This document shows, one piece after another, positions 23,441 through 37,358 of a stretch of 64,000 nucleotides of DNA. The DNA comes from Brachionus manjavacas (taxonomy: Eukaryota > Rotifera > Eurotatoria > Ploima > Brachionidae): positions 6,510,001 to 6,574,000 of the forward strand of contig JAHQIY010000004.1 of the NCBI GenBank assembly GCA_019054805.1, written 5' to 3'. How positions within the stretch are numbered: the stretch's first letter is position 1; each line of letters opens with the position of its first letter. Below the pieces are notes generated by a model. That model made no database searches. It was not told the DNA's origin and saw only the letters and a program-made list of their open reading frames with translations. The position numbers and the translations under genes are program-made.

Positions 23441-25002
23441 TTACAAAGTAGCCCCTACTATAAAACTAGCCATATGCGTAAAAATCAATTTTCCAATGTT
23501 TTCTTTGCTTAAAAATTTAAAAGAATTGACTATACAACCAGACTGGTCAGTAGACTTCACGAAGCTGTCTTTGATAAAAAAATTCTCTTTTTTGTCTATT
23601 TTCGATTTGGCACTGTTGGGGTGAACAAAATTCCATTCCCTATTTTAAAAAAAATATTTTTTAGTTTGTATTTTAATTTCAAACTTAAAAATAATTACTT
23701 TGGCGGTTGGGCTTGAGGTCGTGAAGAAAAATATTTAATCCAGTCATTGTTATCAGTGTTAATGGGATATTTTGGAGTATTTGTACCTGATTTTGAGCTT
23801 GACAAGATTGGCGATGTACCAATAGATTTGTCGATGCGTGATGGCGAAGCAGGCGTAGCAGTAGGTGTCGAAGACGAGCAACTTATTTCTAGGGATTTGT
23901 TCAATAATTTGACTTCGAACTCATTTTTAATCTTTATAAGCTCTTTTTGATTGTCTATATGCTTTTCGATAAGCAATTCAATTTGTTTTTTGTGATTGAT
24001 ACAATTTTGACACGGAGTTGACACTGCAGGCCCAGGCGCTCCTAACGCATTGCTCCTGTCCGTGTTTAAATGCTTAAAATTGTTGTCACATGACTCGTCC
24101 TCAAGGTATTCAAGATCAGCATCTTCTTCATCGTAGCTGTCCTCGTACACGCTAATATTCGATTTCAGAATCGGCTTTATGGAGTTAGATGAGTTCAAAT
24201 TAACTAAATTTTTATTTGTACAATTGATTATTGTTGTTTTAACAACTCTTGAATTCATCATTTCAAGTGCAGGCTCTGCTTGATCGACCTGTTTAATGGA
24301 TGAAGATGGTGATATGTCTTGGAAAAATAGTGACAAAGGTGATTCAGATTTGGGAATTGGAGACAGCTCTTTTTGAGCTTCTTGCAGCAATTTTTCCAAG
24401 ACCTCGGGATTTACAGTGTGGTTCAAATGGCTGATTGATCCTGTTGAACTACATCCACTTTTAAACTGCAATTCACACCATGATTCTATGAAATCAGAAG
24501 AAAAACTTGAATTCATATTTTTGGTCGGGTTAGATGTGGAAAAAAATAAACTTAACAAGAGTGAAAAATTAAATGTTTATTTAATATGAGATATAAATAA
24601 ATCACGTGCCATTTTTAGCACGGCTAACTATCCTCTTTCTGACTCTCAAACAATTTGAACATGCATTTAAATGAAATTTTGGTTCTGCCCTATTTTTTTT
24701 ATTTGGTAAATTTTAAAAATAACCTTATGAAATTTTTTTAAATTAAGTGCCGTTTTTATATTAATATATATGAGGTTTAGGTCTAAAAATGAAATTATTT
24801 TTAATTTGAGCAAGCCTGTATTTCTTTTGCTGAGGTTTAAATAAAAATTTGTTGAAAACAATTTTTTTTCCAAATCATGACTCAATTTGAATGATTGAGG
24901 GAAAAAATGTAAAAGATCAAAATTACCATTTAGACTTTGCGTATTTATCACATGAAATATCGGGGTCGATGGTGGAGTAGTAGTGGTTGGTGTAGTAGCC
25001 AT
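23441..25002 (-). CDS. BNIP3: BNIP3-family mitophagy receptor (3 exons)
   Basis: Exons 25002-24927, 24485-23699 and 23639-23441 join in phase to 353 residues. The second exon opens with ESWCELQF, matching the BNIP3/NIX GSWVELHF segment that carries the LC3-interacting WxxL motif. LEKLLQEAQKE matches the MEKILLDAQHE region. NDWIKYFSSRPQAQPPK joins to EWNFVHPN, the diagnostic NSDWxWxxSSRPxxxPPKEFxFxHP block. A C-terminal hydrophobic helix (KLIFTHMASFIVGATL) corresponds to the outer-mitochondrial-membrane anchor, including the SH/TH pair. It is larger than vertebrate BNIP3 because of a Ser/Asp-rich insert. ATG 25002 is preferred; ATG 24516, within the candidate first intron, is an alternative. 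GTAAGT overlaps the stop (ACTTTGTAAGTT), so the last residues could come from a further exon. Predicted role: mitochondrial receptor for autophagy. Confidence 0.85.
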
Positions 25003-28000
25003 TGTACAATTGCACTAATGTGTTTTATATCTAAAAACAATAAAATAATAGAAGATAGTTTTTCTTCTAATTAAAAATTTTTTCAGACGACGACATATTG
25101 ACGTTGTATTTAACTGCGCACCTTTGTTTTTATTAAGAACAATTTCATTAAAAAATAAGCTCGTGTTTCTGCAGAAAATCGCTAAAATAAACAAAACTAA
25201 ATACAAAAACGTAAATTATTTTTGTTCTTAGTAATATCTTCTGTTGCTAGCAGAGTTCTATGATAAAATTTTGAAAGCTATGTTTAACTATGGCTATTCA
25301 GTTAGAAAATGACAATTTTGCTCATAAAATTTGAATTAATTATTTTCAAAGTATCTAAAACCTTCAAAATGCGCAATTTAAGCTTTTGCCTCACTAAATA
25401 TATATTTTAATTTAATTTTGTGTCTCCCTTTCCTTGTCTTTGCTTGATAAATATACTCCACTATATGTTTTAAATTTTATAATAAAATATTCTCAACTAT
25501 TAAAGAGAATTTTTAGTGAAATATTTTATGTTGATTGAAAATATTTTCTAGTTCATATCCGAAACACTCCAAACTGAGAGCAAAAGAATTGTTGGGAGAT
25601 TTATGCTAGAAAAAATTAAATTTTAATTTAAGTAAATTTAAATAAGTAATTAAAGAAAAATTTTAATAAATTATGATTTGCATATATTATTATTGATCTT
25701 CTTCAACAATTTCGGCCTCAGCTGTTCCTTAAAGTAGTAGTAAGATAAAAAAGTACTCTGATTAGTTCTCAAGTCGAGCGTTCTCAAGGGTTGAATGTTT
25801 ATTATCTTTTGAATTTAATACTTGATCTTGGATTTTTTTTCGAAAAAAAATTGGTTATGTCTAAGTGAAAAATTTGCGCAGTTTAAAATTTGAAAATATT
25901 CGAAATTTTCAGAAAGTACGAATTAAGATTAAATGCTAATTTATTTTGATTTGTATAATCCATCTTACTATTTAAAACACTTGAATGTAAAATATTAAGA
26001 AACAACTTTTGCTGATTAAGACTTTAAAAAATCGAAAATTATGATTTAATTTTATTAACAATAAAGCCAGACAAAATTAAATCTAAATCTAAATTGCGTT
26101 TAGATTTTTTAAAGCCAAAAACAAAAGAAAAGTTTTTTAAATCTGTAAACAAGTAATCTGTCTTTTGAAAATTATCAATACCATCTAGACATATTTTTTT
26201 GATGGAAAAAAAAATTTTGATTTGAAATTTTTAGATCCTTAAATTTTATCTTACTCAACTCTCGTGATTTTCAACAAAAAAAAAAAAAAAAAAACAAGAA
26301 TTATTTTGCCTAATTAGCCTAATTTTTCGAAAATTTATTTTATTTTATTTTTCTATGAAATTCTAGCTTTTTATTTATCTTCCTGCAATTGCTTTTTTTG
26401 ACTTGTGACTCGATTTTTATATTTTAACTAAAATTCTAGAATTCTTGAATATAATTTTTTGAGGCAAAATTGTACCTACTATTTTTTCATCAATTTATGA
26501 AGAGCTAAAAGAAGGAGAGCTCATATCAGGCAAAAATGAGATTGAAAATTCATTGAAAATTATTTATCTTCTGATAAAGGATTTGCAAGTATTTTTGCTG
26601 AAATCGGAAAACTCTTTTTGAAGTAAAATTAATCTTGCTTTAAGAATTTTTGAGAAATAATTATTCTCAAACAAAAATTTCGAAAAGGATTGGGTAAAAA
26701 TCAAAAAAAGAGCAATTAATTTTAAAGACTATCTTTTATGTGAAAGAATTTTTAATTTATAGTTTAATTTAAGTGAAAAGAACATACAACGAGAAATTTT
26801 CTTAAAAAGAAATAAATTTTTTCTAAGTTTTTTATCTAAATTACTTGTGACATTTTTATTTAGTTAAAATTTTAATCCATTTTTCTTTTTTGGTTTTCAA
26901 TTTTTTATTTATCTTTAAATTTTAATTCAATTTGTTTGAATGGAATCAAATTACTTATTACTAGTTTTTTTTTAAATTGTCTTTTTTTATTTTTTTAAAG
27001 GTAAACATTAATTTGTTTTCCTAAATTTTTTTATTTTTCAATCAAAATTCAATTTGGCAAATATAGTTTTGAAAATTCAACTCGGATGGGCTAATATGAG
27101 AATCTTGCGTTAAATTTATTATAAAAAATCAATATTAGAATCTTTATATTCAAAATATTTGAGAAGATTTAAATAAAAAATTTGTTCTTTATCATCTTGT
27201 TAAATATCCTTAAGCACAGAGACATATACTTAGTGAACTCAATATAATTTATTTTTTTATTTTATGAAAATTTTTATTCTTAAGTATAAAAAATACTTGT
27301 GTAATAAATTTTTGAATATTTTATGAATTTCATATTCTTTTTCAAATTCAGATAAAACTTATTTTACGCCTTTCTTTAAATTAATAGTAATTTGGCTAAA
27401 CTTTTTAATTGAAAAGGGGGACATTTCCCAAATCTATTTAAAATAACAAAATTATTAGAGTAACCGAAATGGTTAAAATTTTTGAAAAAAATATTATTTG
27501 AATGCTTTAAAAGATTAATTATAATTTAACACGATCTTAAAATGCAAGCTTTTGAGAAATCATTAAAATTATTATCTCAATTGATTCAACTTGACTTTTT
27601 TGATAAAACTAATTGTATTATATCATTAATTTTTCCTAAATAAAATACTTCAATTTCTAGCATCAATTGGTACTTAAACTTGTTGATTCTGAATCATAGC
27701 ATAAAATCAGTGATTTTGGTAAATCAAGTAGATATTTTCCTTTAAAATTACGATTAAAGCTGATAAATCGAAAAACACATATTAAAAACTAGTTTTATAA
27801 TGAAAAAAGTTGTTTACATTTTTCAATTATTTTTTTTGATCAAAAATACAACAAAATTGATCAATTCTGAACAAGCCTGGATTTTTCTTCAAATCTGTTT
27901 GATGAATAAATAGAAATTTAAGTTGTAAAATTTTTTTTGAGAAATTTTATTTAATCTTTTTTAGTAATTTCCTTAGTAATTCAAAAAAATCAAAAAAATT

Positions 28001-31000
28001 ATTCAGATTCAAATGTTAGTCAATGATGATCAGAAAATAGAATATGTTCTGTTTACAAAGATGACTGTGCAGAAAACATAAAATAATGAAAAAGATTTTT
28101 ATTTTTTATTTTTATTTTTATTGTTGGTTTCTTTAAAATGATTGTTTTCTTTCGTTTTCAAAAACTTCTTTTTAAGAATGAAATTCTATGAAAATAATAA
28201 GTATTCCTAAAAATTTATTACAGTAAAATGAACTAGAAACGAAAAATTTATGTGAGAAAAATATTCTTAAAAAAATTATTTTTATTGTAAAAAATTAAAA
28301 TAAGCATAGACTTACCGAACAAAGTTATTAAACAATTTAAACTATTTTTAGTTTTTTTTCTCCAAAAGATTGTTTTTAATAATTAACTAAATTAGAATTT
28401 CCTAGCACGTTTCGGAAAATTTTTCAAAATCACAGGATTTTTTTCTTGTCGCTATGATTTTCTTACTTTCATTTTTATTGTAAATGTATCTGAATGTGAA
28501 AATGCAAGTTGATATGCTCCTTTTTAATTGAAAAAATTGAGTTGCCAGTTATCGTACTTTGGTGCCTCAAAAGATGTGCATCAAAAATCAAAGAAATATT
28601 TTTAGTGCATTTAGAGACATAGACTTCTACCTTTTTTTATCTGACGCAAATGATTCTAAGAACCTTGAAAATTTAACAATATGCTAAGATCAAAACAGTA
28701 AAAAAATATAAATTTTAATCATCATTTTTAAAATTAAATTTATACTTTGATTGAAACAAAAAAGCGCTGAATTGCTCTATCACTTCACGATTAATTCTTT
28801 TAGAAACATTCAGGAAGTTAAATTTTAAATTGGTATAATGAGTTTAAAGCTAAAAGTGATATTTTTAAAATTTAAAATATCAAAATAAAGAAACTAAAAT
28901 TCTCTAATTAGAAATTATTTCGAACTCTTTTCCTGAGCTAAAATTATCTCTATTTTTGCTTTTCATTATTTAATTAGTTATCTAATCAAATTGTAAATAT
29001 TGATAGTAACTTAAACTCGTTTTTTTAAGTTATCAATTTTTGTCTAATAGAAGAGTTTAAATACATTTTGAAATCATAGTTCAAATTTTATTCAGGCTAA
29101 ATTAAGTGTTCTCTTTTTTTTGTGTCTACCGCTTTTTCAAAAAAAGAAAATTTATCATAAATTTTTCTTCATTTTATCTTCAAATTGCGGACGCTAAATT
29201 CAATCTAGAGTGTTTTTATCAATTTCATTTTTTACTTACAACATTTAAAGCTATGAACATATAATTTAAAATTAATTTTAGAAATTTGGCTAAATTCAAA
29301 CAGCTGATGGCAAAATTTGTTGGGGCATCAATTTTTCAATGTCAGCTAATTAATATTTTAAAATGTGTTGGAAAAAGCGAGTATCCATAATACTCAATTG
29401 TCTCAATTCAAAATTGATTCAAACTTTATTTTTGTAAAATAAATTCTCTTTCTTGTTTATAGTCATTTAATTACTAAAAATGATGCTAAAGGTTGATTTA
29501 TCATAATGATAGATTAAATCTATAAAAAAAAATTGGAACTTAAAAGACCATATTGTCCAGATTTCCACTACTATTACTGCTACTTAAATTATAAAAAATT
29601 ATTAATTATTTGAAATTACATAATTTATTTCAAAACTTATGAGCCTTGACTCAAAAAAATTCAGCTAGGTTATTTTCTAAATCATTTTGTCAAATTCTTT
29701 TTCATTAAATGAACAAATCTGAATCTAAAAGTATATTTATTTAACTTAAGATAACAATTTACAAAGAATTATTTGATAGCTGACAAAATACTTTATTTCA
29801 GAAATTCAAATAAAATTAAGATAATAATGTTTATTTCAAATTATCGAAAGTTAAAGTAAATTAGTTTATCAAAAAATTCAAATAATAAGAATTTATTTTT
29901 TTATCAGAGTATCTTATCTCTTCTATTAGAGATATTTACATTTTAGTTAATTTGTTTAAATTACTCATAATCAATATTTGGTTTTAATATACCTATCTTT
30001 TTTGTTTGTTATTGTATTTAATAAATTTTATCTGTTGGAAGAAATTTGATTCTCTTTTAGGAAAATATTCAAATACAACTGAAAACAATTTATTTGATTA
30101 AAAAAGTAGTTTGATTGATTTCTTAAAAATTCTCTATCAAAACATTGAGTTTCTTGGAAAAAAAAAGTCAACCTAAAATTTTGCCGGGCTATTGATTTTA
30201 TATTCTTGTACTTGGCTAAACAATTAACAATAATGAACATTTGTATTAAAATTAAAGTTGAGTTTAAGTATCCTTGGAAGCTCAGATTAGAAAACGTAAT
30301 TTATATTCTTTTCAAAATCATTTAAACGATTGAATAAATCTTTAAAACTTTAGATAGAATAGCTGTGAATGTGTGTCTAATCTTTTTTATTTAGAATAAA
30401 GAACGTGCGGTAGATAATTTTTGATTATGTAATTTGAAAATTTATTTTTTATTTTTTAGACAAACTTTCGATGCTTTAAATCAAACAGACAGTGTATCTT
30501 TTTTATGATTATCTCATAAACTTAGCACTTTAAGCTTCAAAATTGTGAAAAGATGCTATATTTTTTCATTGATTTAGAGCTCATCTTTTTTATTTAGTTT
30601 ATTCGAAAAATTTTTTAGTGATTTATCAAGTTCTAAAAATTAGAAATTTTGAATAAAAATTGTATTTACAAATATCTAACTATTAAATTTTACACTTCAT
30701 TCAATATTTTCAAAATTCGGCAAACAAATTTCTGACTTACGAATAAATCTTGGATCTGATCTTTATATTAACAAAGACAACAAAAATTTTATTTTCTAAG
30801 AGGTGAAATTTTTTTAATTAAATTTTTAGCTGAATTTTATAGATCAATGACATTTAATCAATACGATTTTTAAATAATAAAAAATTTTATTTTTTAAATC
30901 AAAAAAGTTTAATTAAGAAAGTTTTTTATAAAATGAATTTATTTACAATTAAATTTTTTTTAATTTTTCCAAAATAATAGAAAAAAAATTTTATTTTTAT

Positions 31001-34000
31001 TTTTTAGTTCAATCGATTAAGTGGATATAACTTATGTTCTAATTACGGAAAAGTAAAATCAAATTGACCTGTAAAAAAAAATTAATTCAAACTTATCTTT
31101 AGTTAATGATAAAAGTGCATTTACCTGAAACCAAATCCTAATGAACATAGACAAATAATGATTTATTATTCAAACATTTTATTCATTTATTGCCCCCGTT
31201 ATTTAATTTAGTTCAATTGGGTAGTTAATAAACACGATGCTTATTTACTTTTTTTGATATCATTCCAAATTCGATATTTTGTTAAGCTTCTTAGTCGGTC
31301 TAAGGCAAAATATCGTTTGATACTTTATTTATATTTATTCAGCATCAAAGCAAGGGAAAATAGGCTTAAAATAATGAACTCATAAGTCAACTGTTTGAGC
31401 CTATATAATCATAAAGTTTTTTTTCTAAATAAAATATTTAACCACGAGTCTGTTAATTATTGTTGGCAATTAAAGATAATTACACATTTTATGATGATAT
31501 TTTATTGTCATTGAGTTTTTTCAAAATTAGTCTGTCAAAAATGTCAGAATTAATAAAAAAAAAGTCTAATTGTTTATTTAAACTAGAAAATAATTAATTT
31601 GGTTATTTAATAACTTCCTTGGTAATTCGAGATTGTTATAAACATTAAGACCTATTCTGCTCGAGGGATACTGAAGTAATTTACAAAGCTGTGAACAATA
31701 TTCGAATCATAAACTACGGAAATGATAATTACTAGATACTGCAGCCACATGCCATCATTATCTTTTTTCAAAAAGTGCATTTGTCATTTCCAAGCATTTC
31801 AAGTGGCTCACCATGTCCATTAACCATCCGAAATTTAATAAAAATTTAATATCCTGTTTACCAAGAAACATTCTCAAAATATCATCTAGATAATCTCGTA
31901 TGTCGAGATGCACAGGATACTTTTAACCTTAGTGGAATAAGATAAATTAGGCGAGATAAATTCTTAGAAGCCTATAAATGTGTCCAGAAACTGGTTCATT
32001 TATTCCAAGCAACTAGGCGCTTCTAGTTGAAAGCGGTGCCGACTTTAATTAAACACTAACTACCTAGTCTAAATAATTGTCCAGTCACCTAATTTGATAG
32101 GTAGATGATAGGCGTTTCTTGTTAATTTAGTCAAGCTTGAATGAAAAAGAATATTTACTTTTCGCATCTAGTCTTTCAATGAATGCAACTTTGTGCATGT
32201 CTGGGGACTTTTTTTATACGATTATAAAAGTCAACAATTGCGTAAAAGCCCAATTTTTATTTGAAATAGATTAGCTAATTTATTTAAATATTTTAGTGTA
32301 ATTTTATCCGTATGGTGTTTAATCATTCAATTTCTCTAAGACAGATAAAACAATCCAACTGATAAAGCATTAGTCTAGCTCTTGTTTCGTTCCTATTAAT
32401 CTCATTACCTGTTCTATGTTACTCAGCCAAACTATTCTATTTCAATGTAATCCAGATAATCCGTGTTTTGAATTAGAAAAACAAGTCAATGAAGGCTAAA
32501 TTAAATAATTACAGGATCGATTCTGCCTAGCGAAATAAATCCAGCTCTGAGTCAAATTTTTTTGTATAAAACTTAATTTTTTTTAAAATAAAATTATAAA
32601 GATTTTTGTATATTTAGAATTTAGACTGTTTTTTAATGTCTTAGGTAGAATAAAATAAATTTTGACATTTTAAAGAAAATAAAAAAGTCTTAAATTTTTT
32701 TTAAAAATTAATTTTTGTAGAAACTTTTATTTTAGTTCGGGCAATAGAATATTTTTATGAGTTTCAATTTATAACTAATTACATGGTATTATAATAAATA
32801 GACGAGAGTAGAAATTTTAAAATTAATAATTAATTAGACAAGATTATTAATTATAGATATAACGAAGAGACTATAGAAAATTTCAACAAAAACCCTATTT
32901 GTATCTTTTATTCACAAGAATATGATTTGGCTAAGTCTTCTGTCAGCGAAATTGTTTCATGTAAATAAGAATATAATACCAATTACAATACAAGTAAATT
33001 AAATAAGATTTCTTTGACATTCTCAAATATTTTAAATTAGTTTAATTTATTTTTTTAACACTAGAGGCACCAGTCAATTCTTAATAAACCCTTAAGCCAA
33101 TATATTGGAAAAGAGGCAAAGAAGTTAAAGAAAAAAGTTATTTCTAGTAAAACTAATTTATGGACACAATTAAAATAACACAAAAATAATTATTTATTTA
33201 AATAATTTTTGGAGAAAAAACAACATCTAAATTAATTTTTTGGACCTAAAGATTGAATAAAATGATTAAAATATATAAAAAGGATAACTAATTAAAAAAC
33301 AAGTACAGAGGTATGAATAATTGGAGATTTCTGTTAGAATGATTGAATAAAAAAAAAACAAGTCGAGATTGATGTTGGTGTACACAAAAATAATTATTTT
33401 TTTTTAATTCTGACATCAACTCTAAGCATCTTATTGAAGAAAATTGAAATCAATTTTTCCAATCCTATTTATATTTAAAATGCGTCAAGGCGATGTTTAA
33501 GGTACTTCTAGTATTAATAATTTTTTAATTAAATTAATTCAATTATTAACTTATTTGAATAAATACAAGAACTATACTTAATGATCACGGTGATTCTTAT
33601 TTTTTTTTTGCTAAAAAAACTATTCTAGGGTCCCTAAAGGTTTTTACGAAAAAAAAAATTTCATTCTCTTGATTGTTTGATAAAAAATAGAACAAAAAAA
33701 GAAATGAAAGATAAAAAAAAATTTATCTAATTTTAAGAAATTTTTATTTAATGAAAAAAATTAAAAACTTGATATTGCTAATTAATTAGGTATGATTTCT
33801 AAATAAAGATAAATTCAAATATTTTGGCGTGTTGCACATTTCTGGCCTAAAGTGTCACAAATCTCTCTTTTGCTCATTTGAATTCAGTACAATTTATTCT
33901 AATTGCAGAAGCTGGTCTTAGGCAAATAAAAATTTTTGGCTCCACCAAACGTGTTAGATAAGACAGTCTGAATTATTTGACTGTCAATTAATTTGTTTAT

Positions 34001-34179
34001 TTCGAGCTATAGCTAAATCGATAATTTGAGATACATTCACAATTTTGAATTTTATTTTTTTGACCAAAATCAATCATTTTTAATTGAGGTATAAAATAGT
34101 GAACTATGGGAACCAAAAAATAACACAAATTTTCATTATTTTAGATCAATTGTACTCAGGGAATATTTGACTTGAAAAA
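25003..34179. other. 9.2-kb gene-poor, A/T-rich stretch
   Basis: Only short low-complexity frames (for example 30028-30240) occur. I see no domain, tRNA or clear transposon end. The segment about 31650-32530 is noticeably less A/T-rich and of higher complexity than its flanks and may be regulatory. An AG acceptor just before the next gene (about 34144) suggests that gene's 5' UTR or earlier exons could lie here. Confidence 0.5.
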
Positions 34180-35097
34180 ATGATACAAGGATCAATCGAT
34201 CAATGTTTGATGAGTTTTACTAAGTCTGTAAAACAACACCGCTTAGATAACACTAAGCGAAAACAAAAATACTTGATGAACGAATCAAATTTGTGTCCAG
34301 TCGTGACTAAAAAGCGACTTAAACTAACTCCAAAAAACTCAATCAATTTAATTAGCGACAAAATAGCCGACCGTGACCAAATAGATGGCAAGTATAAATT
34401 GAAGCACAAAAGTGACCGTAAGTCAAAAATATCCAAATCGAAATTTTCAAAAAACATTACGACTTCGACACTAATCGGCACCACCACCCTTACAGACACT
34501 TGGTCAGAAAGCAAAAAATTTTCCATACTAAATCCTAGTGCATTCAAGCGAAAACCAAAAGCCCTGATGAACTCGACTGAAATGGATTCTCGCAAAAATC
34601 TGAGAAGCTCGAAAATTCATCACGACTCGTCCTGTTCTGGCTACGCTTCCAGTGGTTCATCTGACATTGAATTTCCAATTTGTACCAAAAGCCAGTCGAA
34701 CGATTGTTGCTGTGAAAAGTGTTGGGAGAATGTGTTCAAACATGAATCGTGGAACGAGTCGAATTTTTTGTCCAGTACCCCAATGGTAGATGCACCACAA
34801 ATAGCCGAGCAAAAAATGATCAGAAAATGTTACATCAAACCCAATGAGTTGAAAATTTTTCAAAACTATTTAAACCCGAAAAAAGTTGAAATGAATCCTA
34901 TTTCAAAAAAATCGAAAAATCTAAAAAGAATTAGTAGAATGAAAGAAAATATTCGCGCAAAAACATGTAAAATAAATCCGAATAATGTTCTCATGACAAA
35001 TGATGAGAGAAATTTTGAGAGTTACACTTCAATGGTACCTATCAGTTCTGGCGAAAATTTCACAAAATTTGGTGATTTTGTGGTCTGGTACGTTTAA
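34180..35097 (+). CDS. unrecognised lysine/serine-rich protein
   Basis: An open frame of 305 residues from ATG 34180 (AAAAAAATG context) with codon usage and complexity like the real genes here, in a region otherwise without long frames. It is strongly basic, with several nuclear-localisation-like clusters (VTKKRLKLTPK, KHKSDRKSKISKSK). It also has a Ser-rich SSCSGYASSGSSD patch, a Cys cluster DCCCEKCWENVF in the middle and a hydrophobic FGDFVVWYV end. No known domain was recognised. A TTATTTTAG acceptor 36 bp before the ATG suggests an upstream untranslated exon. It is probably a nuclear or disordered protein; function unknown. Confidence 0.6.
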   Translation: MIQGSIDQCLMSFTKSVKQHRLDNTKRKQKYLMNESNLCPVVTKKRLKLTPKNSINLISDKIADRDQIDGKYKLKHKSDRKSKISKSKFSKNITTSTLIGTTTLTDTWSESKKFSILNPSAFKRKPKALMNSTEMDSRKNLRSSKIHHDSSCSGYASSGSSDIEFPICTKSQSNDCCCEKCWENVFKHESWNESNFLSSTPMVDAPQIAEQKMIRKCYIKPNELKIFQNYLNPKKVEMNPISKKSKNLKRISRMKENIRAKTCKINPNNVLMTNDERNFESYTSMVPISSGENFTKFGDFVVWYV

Positions 35098-37358
35098 TCT
35101 TGCCACAATTTCTAATTTAAAATATTGTACATATAAATTTCTTTTTTGCCATTTTTTTCAAATTAAATGTAAATAAAAGACTAAGCTAAATTCTAAATCA
35201 TCTTTATCTAAACTATTGCAAAAAATCTTTATATTCATTGATAAAAATAAAAATAGAACCCATGCTGTTAGTGTCATATAACATTGATTAGTTAATTGCC
35301 AAATAAAAATTTTTTTTTCTTTAATTAATAATTCCAATCTCACTGTTATTTTAATATTTAAAAATTAAAAACTTAGGCACTGACTCATTATGATCTGAAG
35401 GTTTTTCGGAAAAATAAAAAAAAATTGAATAAAAAAGATCATCCGAGAAGGATAATTATTAATATTCAATTAAATAACTAATAAACTCACGGTCTTTTTT
35501 CATTGAATTAAAAAAAAAATTGCATCAAAATTATTAACTTGTAGACTTTTTTATTAAATTTAAAATTAATAATAGTATTTTTCTAACATCGTCTTTGCGG
35601 CTTTTATTTAAATAATAATAATTCCAATTTGTATTAGATTTTCATCAACAAAAAAGCGCATCCGAATGAAAATGAAAGTTATTTTTTCTTAAATCTTGAC
35701 TATATTATGTTTTTAAGTTATTTAATTAGATCAATTAAAAATTAAAAATTATCATGAATAATTTTTTTAAGAATGTTTGTTAAGGGTGTATTATTTATCA
35801 TCCAATATTACAATTAACTTCAAAGGCAATAAATTATTTAAATTAATAAAATAGGTTTTTTTTATTAAAAAATTGTTTACCTACTAAAATTACCTCTTGA
35901 ATATAAAATATTTTTTTTATTAAAATCAATCAACTTGCATTAAAAATAATTTTATTGCATAAATTTATTTTTTAATTTTTTATTAAGAATTTAAAAAAAA
36001 AAAAAATTCTGTCGAAAGTGAAGTGAAATCGAAGAATTTATGAAGGTATAAAAATGCTGTTTTGTTTTCAACTAGTACTGACTTATAAAAAATTTTCTAT
36101 AAAATCTTTTTTATATTTGATAAGTATCAATAAACTTCCAATTTTCTATTTAATCTATAATTATCGTTACCTATATAGCATATATTAAAAATAAATAAAG
36201 TATTGAAATTAAAAATGCAGAGTTTATACAGAATTTCGCAGTTGGTACAAATTAGATTGATACACTTTATTACATTTACAGAATAAGTTTTTTACCATTA
36301 GCACAAAAGCTATAAATTTTTTTTTTGGTATTGTAAGTTCTGTATGAAACTCACAATGTCTTAAATAGATAATTATTTATAAAGTCTACTTTTCAAAAAT
36401 AATTTCTAAATCAACTGATAGACTTTTTTTACTAGTAAAAAAATGAATTTAGCATCAATTTCTAAAATATAAATATTGAATGATAATAATTTCATTATAA
36501 TTTTCTTTATATTTATGGTAAATTATAAACTGGACACCATTATCTATTCTCAAATTTATTAAGGCAAATAAAGAATAGATTGCATCTATGAATTGGTATC
36601 CAGTTTTTAAAAGTTTATTCAAGATAAATTTTAAATATATTTAATAACTTGAATTGCATTAGATAAATAATTTCAAATATTATTTGAAATAATATTTGAA
36701 AAAATTTGTCTTGTTAGACTAAATTATTTGTCTAGCAAGTATTTTTGGAATTGTAAATATTTTCATCTAAGATGGCTTAAAAATATACATAGAATGTTTG
36801 TCTGGAATAAAATTATTTAATTATTATTTTCTAATGAATAAAATATATTTACGTAGAAAACAATTTATATTTGATTAATAACTAACATTTACCAACTCTT
36901 GACAACATTAGCAGTCCAATGCTATAATTAAAATTAAAATTTAAAATAACAATATTTTAATTTCCTTGAAAAAAATAAATTAAATTTAAATAGCTAATTG
37001 ATACAGTAAATTTTCAATAGATTATAAATTTTTAAACTTTTTCCTATTTAAATTACGCAATATTCAAAAAATGCCAGTCGATTCTTAATTTAAAAAACTA
37101 GAATAATGAATCAAGTTGGAAAAATAATTATTAAAAACACTTGGAAATTAAATTATCAAAACAGAATAAACTACGAAGTATTACAATTATTCAATCTTTT
37201 TTACCGGAAATTAAAGCTTCGATACTTTCTTAAATTATACACTTTATGCTCGGTATCCAAGTTTGATATTAAAAAAATTAAGTAATTCTAATTTATTTAT
37301 TTTTGAATTATGAATTTAAAATTTCATCATCATCCATAGTTAAATCATCACTATGAAA
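35098..37358. other. A/T-rich spacer
   Basis: No gene recognised. It contains one small foldback element at 36527-36606 (separate entry). Confidence 0.5.
36527..36606. repeat. 80-bp foldback element
   Basis: The ends AAACTGGACACCA (36527-36539) and TGGTATCCAGTTT (36594-36606) are inverted with one mismatch. An inner pair, ATCTATTC (36542-36549) and GAATAGAT (36573-36580), is perfectly complementary, so the whole forms a hairpin. It is probably a tiny MITE; no target duplication was identified. Confidence 0.55.

Noticed and set aside
24667..24926. Continuation of the BNIP3 first-exon frame to 24667
   Set aside because: The frame after MATTPTTTTPPSTPIF...QSLN becomes low complexity. A donor at 24926 with an acceptor at 24486 restores the BNIP3 ESWCEL segment in phase.
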